Source of the DNA: Yinghuangia elevatio
Lineage (GTDB): Bacteria; Actinomycetota; Actinomycetes; Streptomycetales; Streptomycetaceae
Reading direction: 5' to 3'
Length of the DNA stretch: 19,842 nt
Assembly: GCF_040649515.1 (NCBI RefSeq)
Contig: NZ_JBEZFP010000163.1
Coordinates: 1-19,842, forward strand
The translations under genes were made by a program, and so were the position numbers. Shown one piece after another: positions 8,914 through 15,582 of the stretch. The notes below the pieces were generated by a model that was not told where the DNA came from, did no database searches, and saw only the letters and a list, made by a program, of their open reading frames with translations. The stretch's first letter is position 1. The number at the start of each line of letters is the position of its first letter.

Positions 8914-9402
8914 ATGTTCGGACAGGAGAGGATTCCTCCGTCCGCCGGCGCCAAGCCGGTCGGCGGTGAGGTCATCGCGTCCTACACGGACTATGCGGGC
9001 GCCCAGCGTGCCGTCGACTACCTGTCCGACAACGAGTTCCCGGTCGAGCACACCGCGATCGTCGGTGCGGACCTCCGCCTGGTCGAGAACGTCCTCGGCC
9101 GACTCGACGCCAAGAAGGCGGCCATGGCCGGCGCCGCGAGCGGCGTGTGGTTCGGCCTGCTGATCGGGCTGTTCCTGGGCATCTTCGCGGAGCGCGCGAC
9201 CGGGTGGATCTGGATCGTGCTGATGGGCGTGGTCTGGGGTGCGCTCGCCGGTGCGCTGTTCGGGTGGATCGGCTACCGCAGCATGGGCGGCAAGCGCGAC
9301 TTCGTGTCGACGAGCCAACTCGTCGCGGCGCGCTACGACGTGCTGGTCGAGACGCAGTTCGCCGAGCGCGCCCGCAACATCGTGGGCCGCCTGAGTCTGT
9401 AG
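8914..9402 (+). CDS. YflT-domain general stress membrane protein
   Basis: This is a 162-residue protein. Residues 18-65 (GGEVIASYTDYAGAQRAVDYL onward) match the small alpha/beta domain of YflT/GS17M-like stress proteins. Two membrane helices follow, near 70-91 and 97-121, and then a cytosolic tail ending in ERARNIVGRLSL. The biochemical role of the family is not known; in Bacillus the relatives belong to the general stress regulon. The ATG at 8914 has GGAG 8 nt upstream. The stop codon lies inside the first unit of a 16-bp tandem repeat, so the repeat encodes the last residues. The upstream promoter candidate is of the stress-sigma type, consistent with the proposed role. Confidence 0.88.
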   Translation: MFGQERIPPSAGAKPVGGEVIASYTDYAGAQRAVDYLSDNEFPVEHTAIVGADLRLVENVLGRLDAKKAAMAGAASGVWFGLLIGLFLGIFAERATGWIWIVLMGVVWGALAGALFGWIGYRSMGGKRDFVSTSQLVAARYDVLVETQFAERARNIVGRLSL

Positions 9403-9472
9403 CCGCCCGAGTCTGTAGCCGCCCGAGTCCGCAGCCGTCCGAGTCCGCAGCCGTCTGACCTGGAACCGCCTG
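9393..9472. repeat. 16-bp tandem repeat across the stop codon of the stress gene
   Basis: Units GAGTCTGTAGCCGCCC occur at 9393 and 9409 (identical). GAGTCCGCAGCCGTCC and a one-base variant follow at 9425 and 9441, and a degraded fifth unit at 9457. The first unit contains the TAG stop. A second pair of ~15-bp units (GTGACGGCCTGACC-like) follows at about 9494-9520. No clean terminator stem is visible between these convergent genes. Confidence 0.8.
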
Positions 9473-9526
9473 GCCCCGTGCTGGCCCGATCCTGTGACGG
9501 CCTGACCCGTGACGGCCCGACCCCGT

Positions 9527-10615
9527 TCAGAGCCAGCCGTTGCGCCGGAACCCGCGGTGGATCACCAGGCACACCGTGAGGGTCACGCCCAGCACGGTCG
9601 GGTAGCCGTATTTCCACTGCAACTCGGGCATGTGGTCGAAGTTCATGCCGTAGATCCCGGCGATCATCGTGGGCACCGCGAAGATCGCGACCCACGCCGA
9701 GATCCGCCGCATGTCCTCGTTCTGCGCGACCGTCACCTGGGCGAGGTTCGCCTGCAAGATCGAGGTCAGCAGTTCGTCGAACGACGCGATCTGCTCGCTC
9801 ACGCGCGCGAGGTGGTCCTCGACGTCGCGGAAGTACTCGCGGATGTCCGGGTGCACCTGCCGCATCGGGCGCTCGGCGAGCGCCTGGAGGGGCCGGGCGA
9901 GCGGCGTCACCGCGCGCTTGAGCTCCAGGAGTTCGCGCTTGAGCTGGTAGATCCGCCCGGCGTCGCCGCTGCCGCGGCCGCCGAAGACCTCGTTCTCGAC
10001 CTCGTCGATGTCGTCCTGGAGCGACTGCGTCACGTCGAGGTACGCGTCCACCACCCGGTCCGCCACCGCGTGCAGCACCGACGACGGCCCCGCGGCCAAC
10101 AGGTCCGGGTTGCCCTCCAGCCGGTGCCGCAGTTCGCCGAGCCCGCCGTGCAGGCCGTGCCGCACGGTGATGACGAAGTCGCGGCCGAGGAACACCATGA
10201 TCTCGCCGGTCTCGACGACCTCGCTGGTCGCGGTCAGGTGCTCGTGCTCGACGTAGCGCACCGTCTTGAAGACCGCGAACAGGGTGTCGTCGTAGCGCTC
10301 CAGCTTGGGGCGCTGGTGCGCGTTGACGGCGTCCTCGACGGCGAGCGGGTGCAGGTCGAACCGCTCGGCGATGCCCGCGAGTTGGGCCGCGGTGGGCTCG
10401 TGCAGGCCGATCCACACGAAGCCGTCGCCGCGCGTGTGCACGTCGTGGATGGCCGCCTCGGGGCCGGCGCAGCCCGACTGCCGCCTGCCGTCGCGGTAGA
10501 CCGCGCAGTCCACCACGCAGTCGCCGTCCACCGGATCCGGGAGGGCGGTGAGCAGCGGCGCACGGCGGACGACGTGCGGACGTACGGCGGCACGCAGGTC
10601 GCGGATCATCGACAT
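9527..10615 (-). CDS. corA: CorA-family magnesium/cobalt transporter
   Basis: This is a 362-residue inner-membrane divalent-cation channel of the CorA type, which works as a pentamer. The long cytosolic N-terminal domain includes FVWIGLHEPT and HPLAVEDAVNAHQRPKLERY, then a coiled region (YLDVTQSLQDDIDEVENEVF; IYQLKRELLELKRAV). The pore signature YGMNFDHMPEL has GMN at 323-325, between two C-terminal helices (about 302-320 and 338-355), and the protein ends in basic RRNGWL. The start at 10615 has AAGGAG 6 nt upstream; a longer frame back to 10729 lacks family similarity. It converges on the stress gene and diverges from the SUFU gene. No M-box riboswitch was recognised in its leader. Confidence 0.95.
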   Translation of the reverse strand: MSMIRDLRAAVRPHVVRRAPLLTALPDPVDGDCVVDCAVYRDGRRQSGCAGPEAAIHDVHTRGDGFVWIGLHEPTAAQLAGIAERFDLHPLAVEDAVNAHQRPKLERYDDTLFAVFKTVRYVEHEHLTATSEVVETGEIMVFLGRDFVITVRHGLHGGLGELRHRLEGNPDLLAAGPSSVLHAVADRVVDAYLDVTQSLQDDIDEVENEVFGGRGSGDAGRIYQLKRELLELKRAVTPLARPLQALAERPMRQVHPDIREYFRDVEDHLARVSEQIASFDELLTSILQANLAQVTVAQNEDMRRISAWVAIFAVPTMIAGIYGMNFDHMPELQWKYGYPTVLGVTLTVCLVIHRGFRRNGWL

Positions 10616-11076
10616 GGCGGGCTCCTTCACAGGAGGGCGCGCGTCAAGGCAGGCGTGTTCCCCGGCACATTGCGTGGCGCGATGGTGCGGGGAACGCGGC
10701 CGACCCCGGTGCGGGCGGCAATGGGGCACCGCCCAGCCGAGAGGCTGGGGGAAGGACAGGGATGCCGTCCGGTGGCCCGTTCGTCGCGGCGCGCGGCGCT
10801 TTCCGCGGGCCCGTGGTCACGGGCGGGGGAAAGAACAGCGGGGGACCGCGGTGCGGGTCAGGCGGTGTGGGCGCGGGCGGCGTATCGAGGGAGATCGGGT
10901 GAACCGCCGGTACTGCACGATGGACTGGTATGCACCACAACCACCTCCCTCGGCCTGTCCCCGCTGGGGGTACGACTCGACGCCTCGCCCGACGTTCCGG
11001 GGTGGGCCAGCAAATCAGGGTAGCAGGCGGCAAGTTGCCGCACGGGCGCGTTGCGGGGAACCCGTACGATGCCCAG
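10616..11076. other. 461-bp divergent intergenic region between corA and the SUFU gene
   Basis: No convincing gene is present. Visible structures are a hairpin at 10731-10748 (CCCAGCC-GAGA-GGCTGGG), a 16-bp palindrome GCCCGTGGTCACGGGC at 10809-10824, and a 15-bp palindrome at 11027-11041. On the lower strand TACCCT (11017-11022 read on the top strand as AGGGTA) could be a -10 box for a long corA leader. The region is long for two simple promoters, so a structured corA leader is possible, but I could not match it to a known riboswitch. Confidence 0.6.
11027..11041. promoter_or_regulatory. Palindrome GCGGCAAGTTGCCGC
   Basis: Perfect 7-bp arms surround a single central base. It lies 35 bp upstream of the SUFU start and next to a lower-strand TACCCT box, so it could control either divergent gene. 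No regulator is assigned. Confidence 0.35.
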
Positions 11077-11685
11077 ATGTTCGACTTGACGCCGCATCAC
11101 GAGCCGCCCGACCCCGTCCCGGCGGTGGAGGCCCACCTCGTCGAGGCGTTCGGCGAGCCGTCCGGGCGCGCCGGGGTGACCTTCGTCGGCACCGACCGCA
11201 TTGAAGTGCTGCGCTTCGGCCCTGACGAGGGCGGCGTGTCGCGGTACGCGACGCTCGGCATGTCCCGCGTCCCGATGACCGATCCGGCCGCGGCGCTCGC
11301 CGACCCGGTACGCGGTCCGCGTGCCGAACTGGTCCTGTCGGTACGCGGCGCGCAGGACTCGGTGCTGCGTCCGTTGGCCGTGCTGGCGGCGTCGCCGCAG
11401 GTCGAGGGGATCGTGGTGGCACCCGGCGCGTCGCTGGACGTAGGCGGCCCGCTGTGGGACGGCGCCGCGTTCACCGCCGTCCTGGTGGCCGAGCCGGGCG
11501 GGCTGGTCGCGGACCTCGCGCTGCCCGAGCCGGCGGAGGCCGTACGGTTCCTTCCGCTGCTGCCGATGACCGCGGCCGAGACCGCGTGGAAGCGGGTGCA
11601 CGGCGCCGAGGCGCTTCAGGAGCTGTGGCTGCAGAACGGGACCGACCTGCGCGATCCGAGGCGCAGGGCGGTCCCGCTGAGCTGA
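11077..11685 (+). CDS. Suppressor-of-fused (SUFU) domain protein
   Basis: This is a 202-residue soluble protein resembling bacterial SUFU-domain proteins, named after the Hedgehog-pathway inhibitor Sufu. In bacteria no biochemical role is established, though related domains occur as immunity proteins. Family-like features are an N-terminal AVEAHL helix, VLRFGPDEGGVSRYATLGMS, RAELVLSVRG, a late GGPLWDGAAFTAVLV strand region, FLPLLPMTAAETAWKRVHGAEAL and a polar C-terminus. A TACGAT -10-like box at 11065-11070 ends 6 nt before the ATG, so translation is probably leaderless. There is no toxin gene beside it, so an immunity role is not supported. An upstream in-frame ATG at 10930 would add a 49-residue low-complexity stretch and was not used. 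Confidence 0.75.
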   Translation: MFDLTPHHEPPDPVPAVEAHLVEAFGEPSGRAGVTFVGTDRIEVLRFGPDEGGVSRYATLGMSRVPMTDPAAALADPVRGPRAELVLSVRGAQDSVLRPLAVLAASPQVEGIVVAPGASLDVGGPLWDGAAFTAVLVAEPGGLVADLALPEPAEAVRFLPLLPMTAAETAWKRVHGAEALQELWLQNGTDLRDPRRRAVPLS

Positions 11686-11733
11686 CCGGGCCGACCGGCC
11701 GCGCGGCGACGGCCCCGCACCGCCGCCGCTTGA

Positions 11734-11809
11734 GTGCGTCCGTTGCGTGCGTCCGCCGGGTGCGTTACGTGCGTTTGCGTCCGTCGCGTGCGTACGGTTC
11801 ACGGCACGA
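11734..11809. repeat. ~13-bp degenerate tandem repeat between SUFU and UspA genes
   Basis: GTGCGTCCG recurs at 11734 and 11747 and as GTGCGTTACG at 11760, with looser copies to about 11797. TCACGGCACGA at 11799 is an exact copy of the 11 bases at 11837 that hold the UspA stop codon, suggesting a small local duplication. The gap is only 151 bp and holds no gene. Confidence 0.6.
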
Positions 11810-11836
11810 AGAACGGCGCCGCCGCGTGCGCGTGGC

Positions 11837-12268
11837 TCACGGCACGAGCAGCACCGGGCACGGCGACCGGTGCACGACCGCGTCACTGACGCTGCCGAGG
11901 AACAGGCGCGCCATGCCGTGGTGCCGGCGGGCACCCAGCACCAGGAGGTCGGCGCCGTAGTCCTTGACCTGGTCGAGGACGGCGTTGGGCACGTCGCTGC
12001 GCAGCGTCTCGCCGGTCCAGCCCTCGACGGTGCCGACGCCCGCCGCGCGCAGGATGTCGACGGCGTCGGTGACGGTCTTCTTCGCGGCGTCGGAGTCCTC
12101 CTCTTCGACGACCCCGCCGACACCCCCGCCGCCGTCGATGACGTCGACGGCCTGGACGTGCAGTACCCGGACCTTGGCGTCGAGCGGCTTGGCCAGGCCG
12201 GCCGCGGCGGCGAGGACGTCGGCGGTCTCGGGGGTGGAGTCGACGGCGACAAGGATGCGCTCGTACAT
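11837..12268 (-). CDS. Universal stress protein, UspA family
   Basis: This is a 143-residue single-domain Usp fold. It opens with MYERILVAVDSTPETADVL, has DAKVRVLHVQAVD in the second strand and an acidic/glycine insertion (DGGGGVGGVVEEEDSD, about 45-60). The nucleotide-binding loop is LGARRHHGMARLFLGSVSD, then CPVLLVP. The ATP-binding pattern is G-x2-G-x9-G-S/T; here the second glycine is arginine, while the final GS is kept, so ATP binding may be altered. The ATG at 12268 follows GAGGAA. It lies 119 nt after the MFS gene on the same strand, so the two may share a transcript. Usp proteins are typically induced by stress or dormancy; the partner is unknown. Confidence 0.92.
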   Translation of the reverse strand: MYERILVAVDSTPETADVLAAAAGLAKPLDAKVRVLHVQAVDVIDGGGGVGGVVEEEDSDAAKKTVTDAVDILRAAGVGTVEGWTGETLRSDVPNAVLDQVKDYGADLLVLGARRHHGMARLFLGSVSDAVVHRSPCPVLLVP

Positions 12269-12279
12269 GGTTCCTCTTC

Positions 12280-12330
12280 CTGTGCGTGCTGCGCTGCTGT
12301 GCGTTCTGCTGTGCGTGGTCTTGCGTGCGG
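12280..12330. repeat. Imperfect CTGTGCGT repeat between MFS and UspA genes
   Basis: CTGTGCGT occurs at 12280, 12297 and 12309 within a 119-bp gap, with related TTGCGTGCGG following. Spacing is irregular, so this is a weak array. Confidence 0.45.
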
Positions 12331-12387
12331 ATCTGCGGTGCGGGGCGTGTGTCTGCGCGTACCCGACGGGCCGGGATTCAGGCGCGG

Positions 12388-13608
12388 TCAGCCCGCCGCG
12401 GGCACCGGGTGCGGCTGGGCGGCGGCCGCGGGCGTGTGGTCCGCGGCGGCGGTCGCGAGCAGCCGGTGCGCTCCGGCCAGGACGCCTGCGGCGGCCAGGC
12501 AGGTGCCCGTCGCGACCAGGAACGGGACGTGCACGTTGAAGTGCTCGTGGAGCTTCGGGGCGAGGTACGGCGCGGCCGCGGCGGCGAACCAGCGCACGAA
12601 GTTGTACCCGGCCGAGGCGACCGGCCTCGGCGCATCCGACACCTCCAGGGCCAATTCCGTGAACACAGTGTTGTTGATCCCGATCAGCGCGCCCGAAACG
12701 ATGACTCCCGTCACGATCACGGCCTTCGAGCCGTACGCGATGACGGCGAGGTCGGCGGCGAACACCACGAGGCTCGCGGCCGCCACCGCCACCGAGCCGA
12801 AGCGGGACTGCAGGCGCGGCGCGACGAGCACCGAGAACAGCGCGAGCAGGATGCCCCACGCGAAGAACACCGCCCCCGACTTGTACGGGCTCATGTCGAG
12901 CACGAACGGGGTGAACGCCAGGACCGTGAAGAACGCGTAGTTGTAGAAGAACGCCGATCCGGCGGTCGCCGCGAGCCCCTTGTGGCCGAGTGCCTTCAGC
13001 GGGTCGAGCAGCCCGGTCTTCCGGGCCGGCCGGGGCTGCTCCTCGAGGAACACGGTGATGGCGGCGAAGCCGATCGCCATCAGGGCGGCCGTCCCGTAGA
13101 ACGGGTAGCGCCAGGACGCGTCGCCGAGCACCGCACCGAGCAGCGGGCCGCACGACATGCCGAGGCCGAGCGCCGACTCGTAGAGCAGGATGGCCGCCGC
13201 GCTGCCGCCGCTCGCGGCGCCCACGATGACGGCCAGCGACGTGGACACGAAGAGCGCGTTGCCGAGGCCCCAGCCGGCGCGGAAGCCGACGAGTTGGCCG
13301 ACCGAGTCGGACGTACCCGACAAGGCGGCGAACACCACCACGAGGGCGAGCCCCAGCAGTAGGGTGCGGCGACCGCCGATGCGGCTCGACACGAACCCGG
13401 TGACCAGCATGGCCACCGCGGTGATGAGGAAGTAGCTGGTGAACAGCAGCGACACCTGGCTCGGGGAGGCGTCGAGGCCCTTGGCGATCGAGGGGAGGAT
13501 CGGGTCGACGAGGCCGATGCCCATGAACGCCACGACGGCGGCGAACGCCGTCGCCCAGACGGCCATGGGCTGCTTCAGGATGCCGCCGCCGTGCTCGCCC
13601 GCTGCCAT
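12388..13608 (-). CDS. MFS transporter, drug:H+ antiporter type
   Basis: This is a 406-residue integral membrane protein of the major facilitator superfamily. About 12 hydrophobic helices are visible, in two six-helix halves split by the polar linker EEQPRPARKTGLLDPLKALGHKG (about 191-213). Between helices 2 and 3 the motif-A region reads GFVSSRIGGRRTLLLG, and helix 1 contains GIGLVDPILPSIA, both typical of DHA1-type exporters. The substrate cannot be inferred. The ATG at 13608 has GGAGGAAG just upstream. An AT-rich promoter region with a 13-bp palindrome lies directly ahead, suggesting control by a MarR-like or similar repressor encoded elsewhere. The C-terminal tail is Ala/Pro-rich and cytosolic. 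Confidence 0.92.
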   Translation of the reverse strand: MAAGEHGGGILKQPMAVWATAFAAVVAFMGIGLVDPILPSIAKGLDASPSQVSLLFTSYFLITAVAMLVTGFVSSRIGGRRTLLLGLALVVVFAALSGTSDSVGQLVGFRAGWGLGNALFVSTSLAVIVGAASGGSAAAILLYESALGLGMSCGPLLGAVLGDASWRYPFYGTAALMAIGFAAITVFLEEQPRPARKTGLLDPLKALGHKGLAATAGSAFFYNYAFFTVLAFTPFVLDMSPYKSGAVFFAWGILLALFSVLVAPRLQSRFGSVAVAAASLVVFAADLAVIAYGSKAVIVTGVIVSGALIGINNTVFTELALEVSDAPRPVASAGYNFVRWFAAAAAPYLAPKLHEHFNVHVPFLVATGTCLAAAGVLAGAHRLLATAAADHTPAAAAQPHPVPAAG

Positions 13609-13623
13609 GTCTTCCTCCGATCG

Positions 13624-13636
13624 TTAGCTCAGCTAA
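13624..13636. promoter_or_regulatory. Palindromic operator TTAGCTCAGCTAA upstream of the MFS gene
   Basis: Perfect 6-bp arms surround one central base, 16 bp upstream of the MFS start, in an AT-rich island of a GC-rich region. On the lower strand TACATT just upstream could be the -10 box, putting the palindrome over the transcription start. Palindromes of this type and position are common for MarR-family control of exporters (inference). A second small dyad, TGTAGCGTACA, is at 13641-13651. Confidence 0.55.
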
Positions 13637-13702
13637 TAAATGTAGCGTACACCTAAATTGTCGGGAGTCCACCCTCTCCCGGCCGCCGCTCGGCGGGGCC
13701 GC

Positions 13703-13717
13703 CTACCTGTCGGTAAC
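13703..13717. promoter_or_regulatory. Candidate TetR-type operator upstream of the MaoC gene
   Basis: CTACCTGTCGGTAAC contains TACC-N4-GGTA, with GTTACC on the lower strand. It aligns with the acd dyad at 5402. The variable pair changes on both sides together (TACT/AGTA there, TACC/GGTA here), which keeps symmetry. It lies 63 bp before the MaoC start. Confidence 0.5.
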
Positions 13718-13780
13718 CCCGGTCGGGAATGATGTGCCGCAGAACCCCACGGGGCTCCCCGAGAGAGGACCGCATACACC

Positions 13781-14287
13781 ATGCAGTTTGGCCGCTACTA
13801 CGAGGAGTTCGAGGTCGGTGCGACGTACAAGCACTGGCCCGGCAAGACGGTCACCGAGTACGACGACCACCTGTTCTGCCTGCTCACGATGAACCACCAC
13901 CCGCTCCACATGGACGCCAACTACGCCGAGAAGACGACCGACTTCGGCAAGAACGTCGTGGTGGGCAACTACATCTACTCGCTGCTGCTCGGCATGTCCG
14001 TGCCGGATGTCTCGGGCAAGGCGATCGCGAACCTGGAGATCGAGTCGCTGCGGCACGTCGCGCCGACCTTCCACGGCGACACCATCTACGGCGAGACCAA
14101 CGTGCTCGACAAGTGGGAGTCCAAGTCCAAGGACGACCGCGGCGTCGTGTACGTCGAGACCAAGGGCTACAAGCAGGACGGCACCCTGGTCTGCATCTTC
14201 CGCCGCAAGGTGATGGTGCCGAAGACGTCGTACGGCGATGCGCGCGGCGGCGAGCAGCCCGGCCGTCCCGAACTCCGCGAGGACTGA
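13781..14287 (+). CDS. MaoC-family (hot-dog fold) acyl-CoA hydratase
   Basis: This is a 168-residue single hot-dog protein. It starts MQFGRYYEEFEVGATYKHW; the hydratase-type segment is DDHLFCLLTMNHHPLHMDANYAEKT (about 28-52), with the D and H residues expected for R-specific hydration. GNYIYSLLLG and VAPTFHGDTIYGETNVLDK follow. Members hydrate trans-2-enoyl-CoA or mesaconyl-type CoA thioesters. From memory, near-identical Streptomyces proteins lie in the ethylmalonyl-CoA pathway gene cluster, where a mesaconyl-CoA hydratase is needed. That is a hypothesis, since ccr, meaA and the CoA-ester lyase are not in this window. A GAGAGAGGA ribosome-binding region precedes the ATG. The matching operator suggests co-regulation with the acyl-CoA dehydrogenase at 5495. 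Confidence 0.93.
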   Translation: MQFGRYYEEFEVGATYKHWPGKTVTEYDDHLFCLLTMNHHPLHMDANYAEKTTDFGKNVVVGNYIYSLLLGMSVPDVSGKAIANLEIESLRHVAPTFHGDTIYGETNVLDKWESKSKDDRGVVYVETKGYKQDGTLVCIFRRKVMVPKTSYGDARGGEQPGRPELRED

Positions 14288-14303
14288 CACACCCGACACA
14301 CCC
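14286..14303. repeat. 9-bp direct tandem repeat after the MaoC gene
   Basis: GACACACCC occurs twice back to back, beginning inside the TGA stop of the MaoC gene. Confidence 0.55.
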
Positions 14304-14317
14304 GAGCGCCCGTGAAC

Positions 14318-14355
14318 CCGGGGATCCCTGCGCCGCGAGCGCCCAGGGAACCCGG
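14318..14355. terminator. Hairpin 1 downstream of the MaoC gene
   Basis: TCCCTG/CAGGGA form the inner stem and CCGGG/CCCGG the outer stem, with a small internal loop between them. The terminal loop is 13 nt. It begins 31 nt after the stop. Confidence 0.5.
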
Positions 14356-14381
14356 CACCCGCAAGCGCCTGAAGCACGGCA

Positions 14382-14443
14382 AGGGCCCGGGACTCCGAGG
14401 CCGTCGACCGCACCCGCGGCGGCAGCCCGAAGTCCCGGGCCCT
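14382..14443. terminator. Hairpin 2, probable bidirectional terminator
   Basis: A perfect 13-bp inverted repeat, AGGGCCCGGGACT and AGTCCCGGGCCCT, encloses a 36-nt loop that can fold further. After one mismatch, GGC/GCC extend the stem. Its place between convergent genes suits a shared terminator. Confidence 0.6.
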
Positions 14444-14604
14444 CGCCGTCGCTTCTCGGCTGTGCGACGCTCCGCCCTTCGAAGATCGACTCGCGTGGGG
14501 GGAACGCGTGACGACGCGGGCACCGGCGCAGTGCGGCGATCTGGACCGTCTGTCGCGCGGCGGCGGTCGTCGTGCCGTGCGCGGGGGCGGGTGCCTTGCC
14601 GGGA

Positions 14605-15582
14605 CTACGCGGGCGGCGGCAGGTCGGCGGGCGTGGGGTAGGACGGCTGGGCGCCTTCCGCGGTGACGGCGGCGGCGCCGACGCGGACCGCGTATCCGAC
14701 GGCGTCGGCGAGCGGGTCGCCGAGTGCCAGCCGCCATGCGAGCGCACCCGTGAAGGCGTCGCCCGCGCCCGTCGTGTCGACCGGGTGCACCGGCGGTGCC
14801 GGGACGTGTACCAGGTCGCCGCCGTTCTCGGCGCAGACCGCGCCTGCCGCGCCCAACGTCACGACGACGGATCGTGGCTCGGCGCCGGAGGCCCGCAGGG
14901 CGAGCACGGCTCGGCGTGCGCGTTCGAGAGGTCCGTCAGAGGCGTCCCCGCGCGGGTCCGGCTCCAGCCCTGCGCTGTCCGCGCCGCGTACGGCGTCCGC
15001 CGCCTCGTGCTCGTTGACCACAAACGGATCGCACATGCCGAGCGCGTGCGGCGGCATGGCCCACAGCCCGGGCGACGGGTTCAGCACGACCCGCGTCCCC
15101 GAGGCCGCGCAACGCCGCATGACCTCCGCGACCGTCTCGTGCGGGATCTCCAGTTGCAGCGACACGACGCGTGCCCGGCGCAGGGCCGGTTCGAGGGCGT
15201 CGACGTGTGCGGGCGTGAAGCGTCCGTTGGCGCCGGGGGAGACGGTGATGGCGTTCTCGCCGTCGTCGTCGACCGTGATCAGGGCGACGCCGGTCGCGCC
15301 GTCGTCCGTCGCGACCAGCGAGGTGTCGACGCCGTCGCGGCGCAGCGCGCCGAGCAGCAGCGGGCCGTACGCGTCCGTGCCCACCCGTCCCGCGAACGCC
15401 ACGTCCGCCCCGAGCCGGGCGGCCGCCACCGCCTGGTTCGCACCCTTGCCGCCCGGATGCACCGCGAGGTCGCCGCCGAGGACGGTCTCCCCGGGCCGCG
15501 GGTGCCGCGGCACCCGTACGACGAGATCGGCGTTGACCGAGCCGACGACCAGCAGCGGAGCCGCCACGGCGTCAGCCGACAC
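14605..15582 (-). CDS. rbsK: Ribokinase (PfkB family)
   Basis: This is a 325-residue sugar kinase. The N-terminal strand LLVVGSVNADLVVRV contains the ribokinase-type substrate asparagine and aspartate. GGDLAVHPGGKGANQAVAAARLG (37-59) is PfkB signature 1. The C-terminal VDTTGAGDAFTGAL is signature 2, with the catalytic base D275. The enzyme phosphorylates D-ribose at O5 using ATP in the cytosol. The GTG start at 15582 lies 11 nt inside the end of the Nudix gene, so the pair is translationally coupled. No ribose transporter is adjacent, so salvage of ribose from nucleosides or ADP-ribose is as likely as uptake. Related PfkB kinases with other pentose or nucleoside substrates cannot be excluded. 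Confidence 0.92.
   Translation of the reverse strand: MSADAVAAPLLVVGSVNADLVVRVPRHPRPGETVLGGDLAVHPGGKGANQAVAAARLGADVAFAGRVGTDAYGPLLLGALRRDGVDTSLVATDDGATGVALITVDDDGENAITVSPGANGRFTPAHVDALEPALRRARVVSLQLEIPHETVAEVMRRCAASGTRVVLNPSPGLWAMPPHALGMCDPFVVNEHEAADAVRGADSAGLEPDPRGDASDGPLERARRAVLALRASGAEPRSVVVTLGAAGAVCAENGGDLVHVPAPPVHPVDTTGAGDAFTGALAWRLALGDPLADAVGYAVRVGAAAVTAEGAQPSYPTPADLPPPA

Larger units (their letters stand above)
14288..14604. other. 317-bp convergent gap with two large hairpins
   Basis: The gap lies between the 3' ends of the MaoC gene and the ribokinase gene. It holds the two inverted repeats listed separately. A GTG at 14508 behind GGGGGGAA opens a 52-codon frame, but its composition is Arg/Gly-rich and it runs into the ribokinase gene antisense, so I do not call it. 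Confidence 0.7.

Noticed and set aside
10644..10860. Possible M-box, TPP or cobalamin riboswitch in the corA/SUFU gap (GGGGCACC...CCGAGAGG...GGGAAGG-like pieces)
   Set aside because: The conserved cores (GGTGAGGCTCC of the M-box, the CTGAGA plus ACCTGA core of TPP, the B12 box) are absent; only short GC-rich similarities remain.
10898..11023. Small leader peptide upstream of the SUFU gene (GTG at 10898 behind AGGGAG)
   Set aside because: The frame does not stop before the SUFU start and continues into it out of frame; no attenuator structure is associated.
14508..14666. 52-codon frame starting GTG behind GGGGGGAA
   Set aside because: The composition is Arg/Gly-rich and random-looking, and it runs antisense into the ribokinase 3' end; the ribosome-binding-site match is easy to get in this GC-rich DNA.
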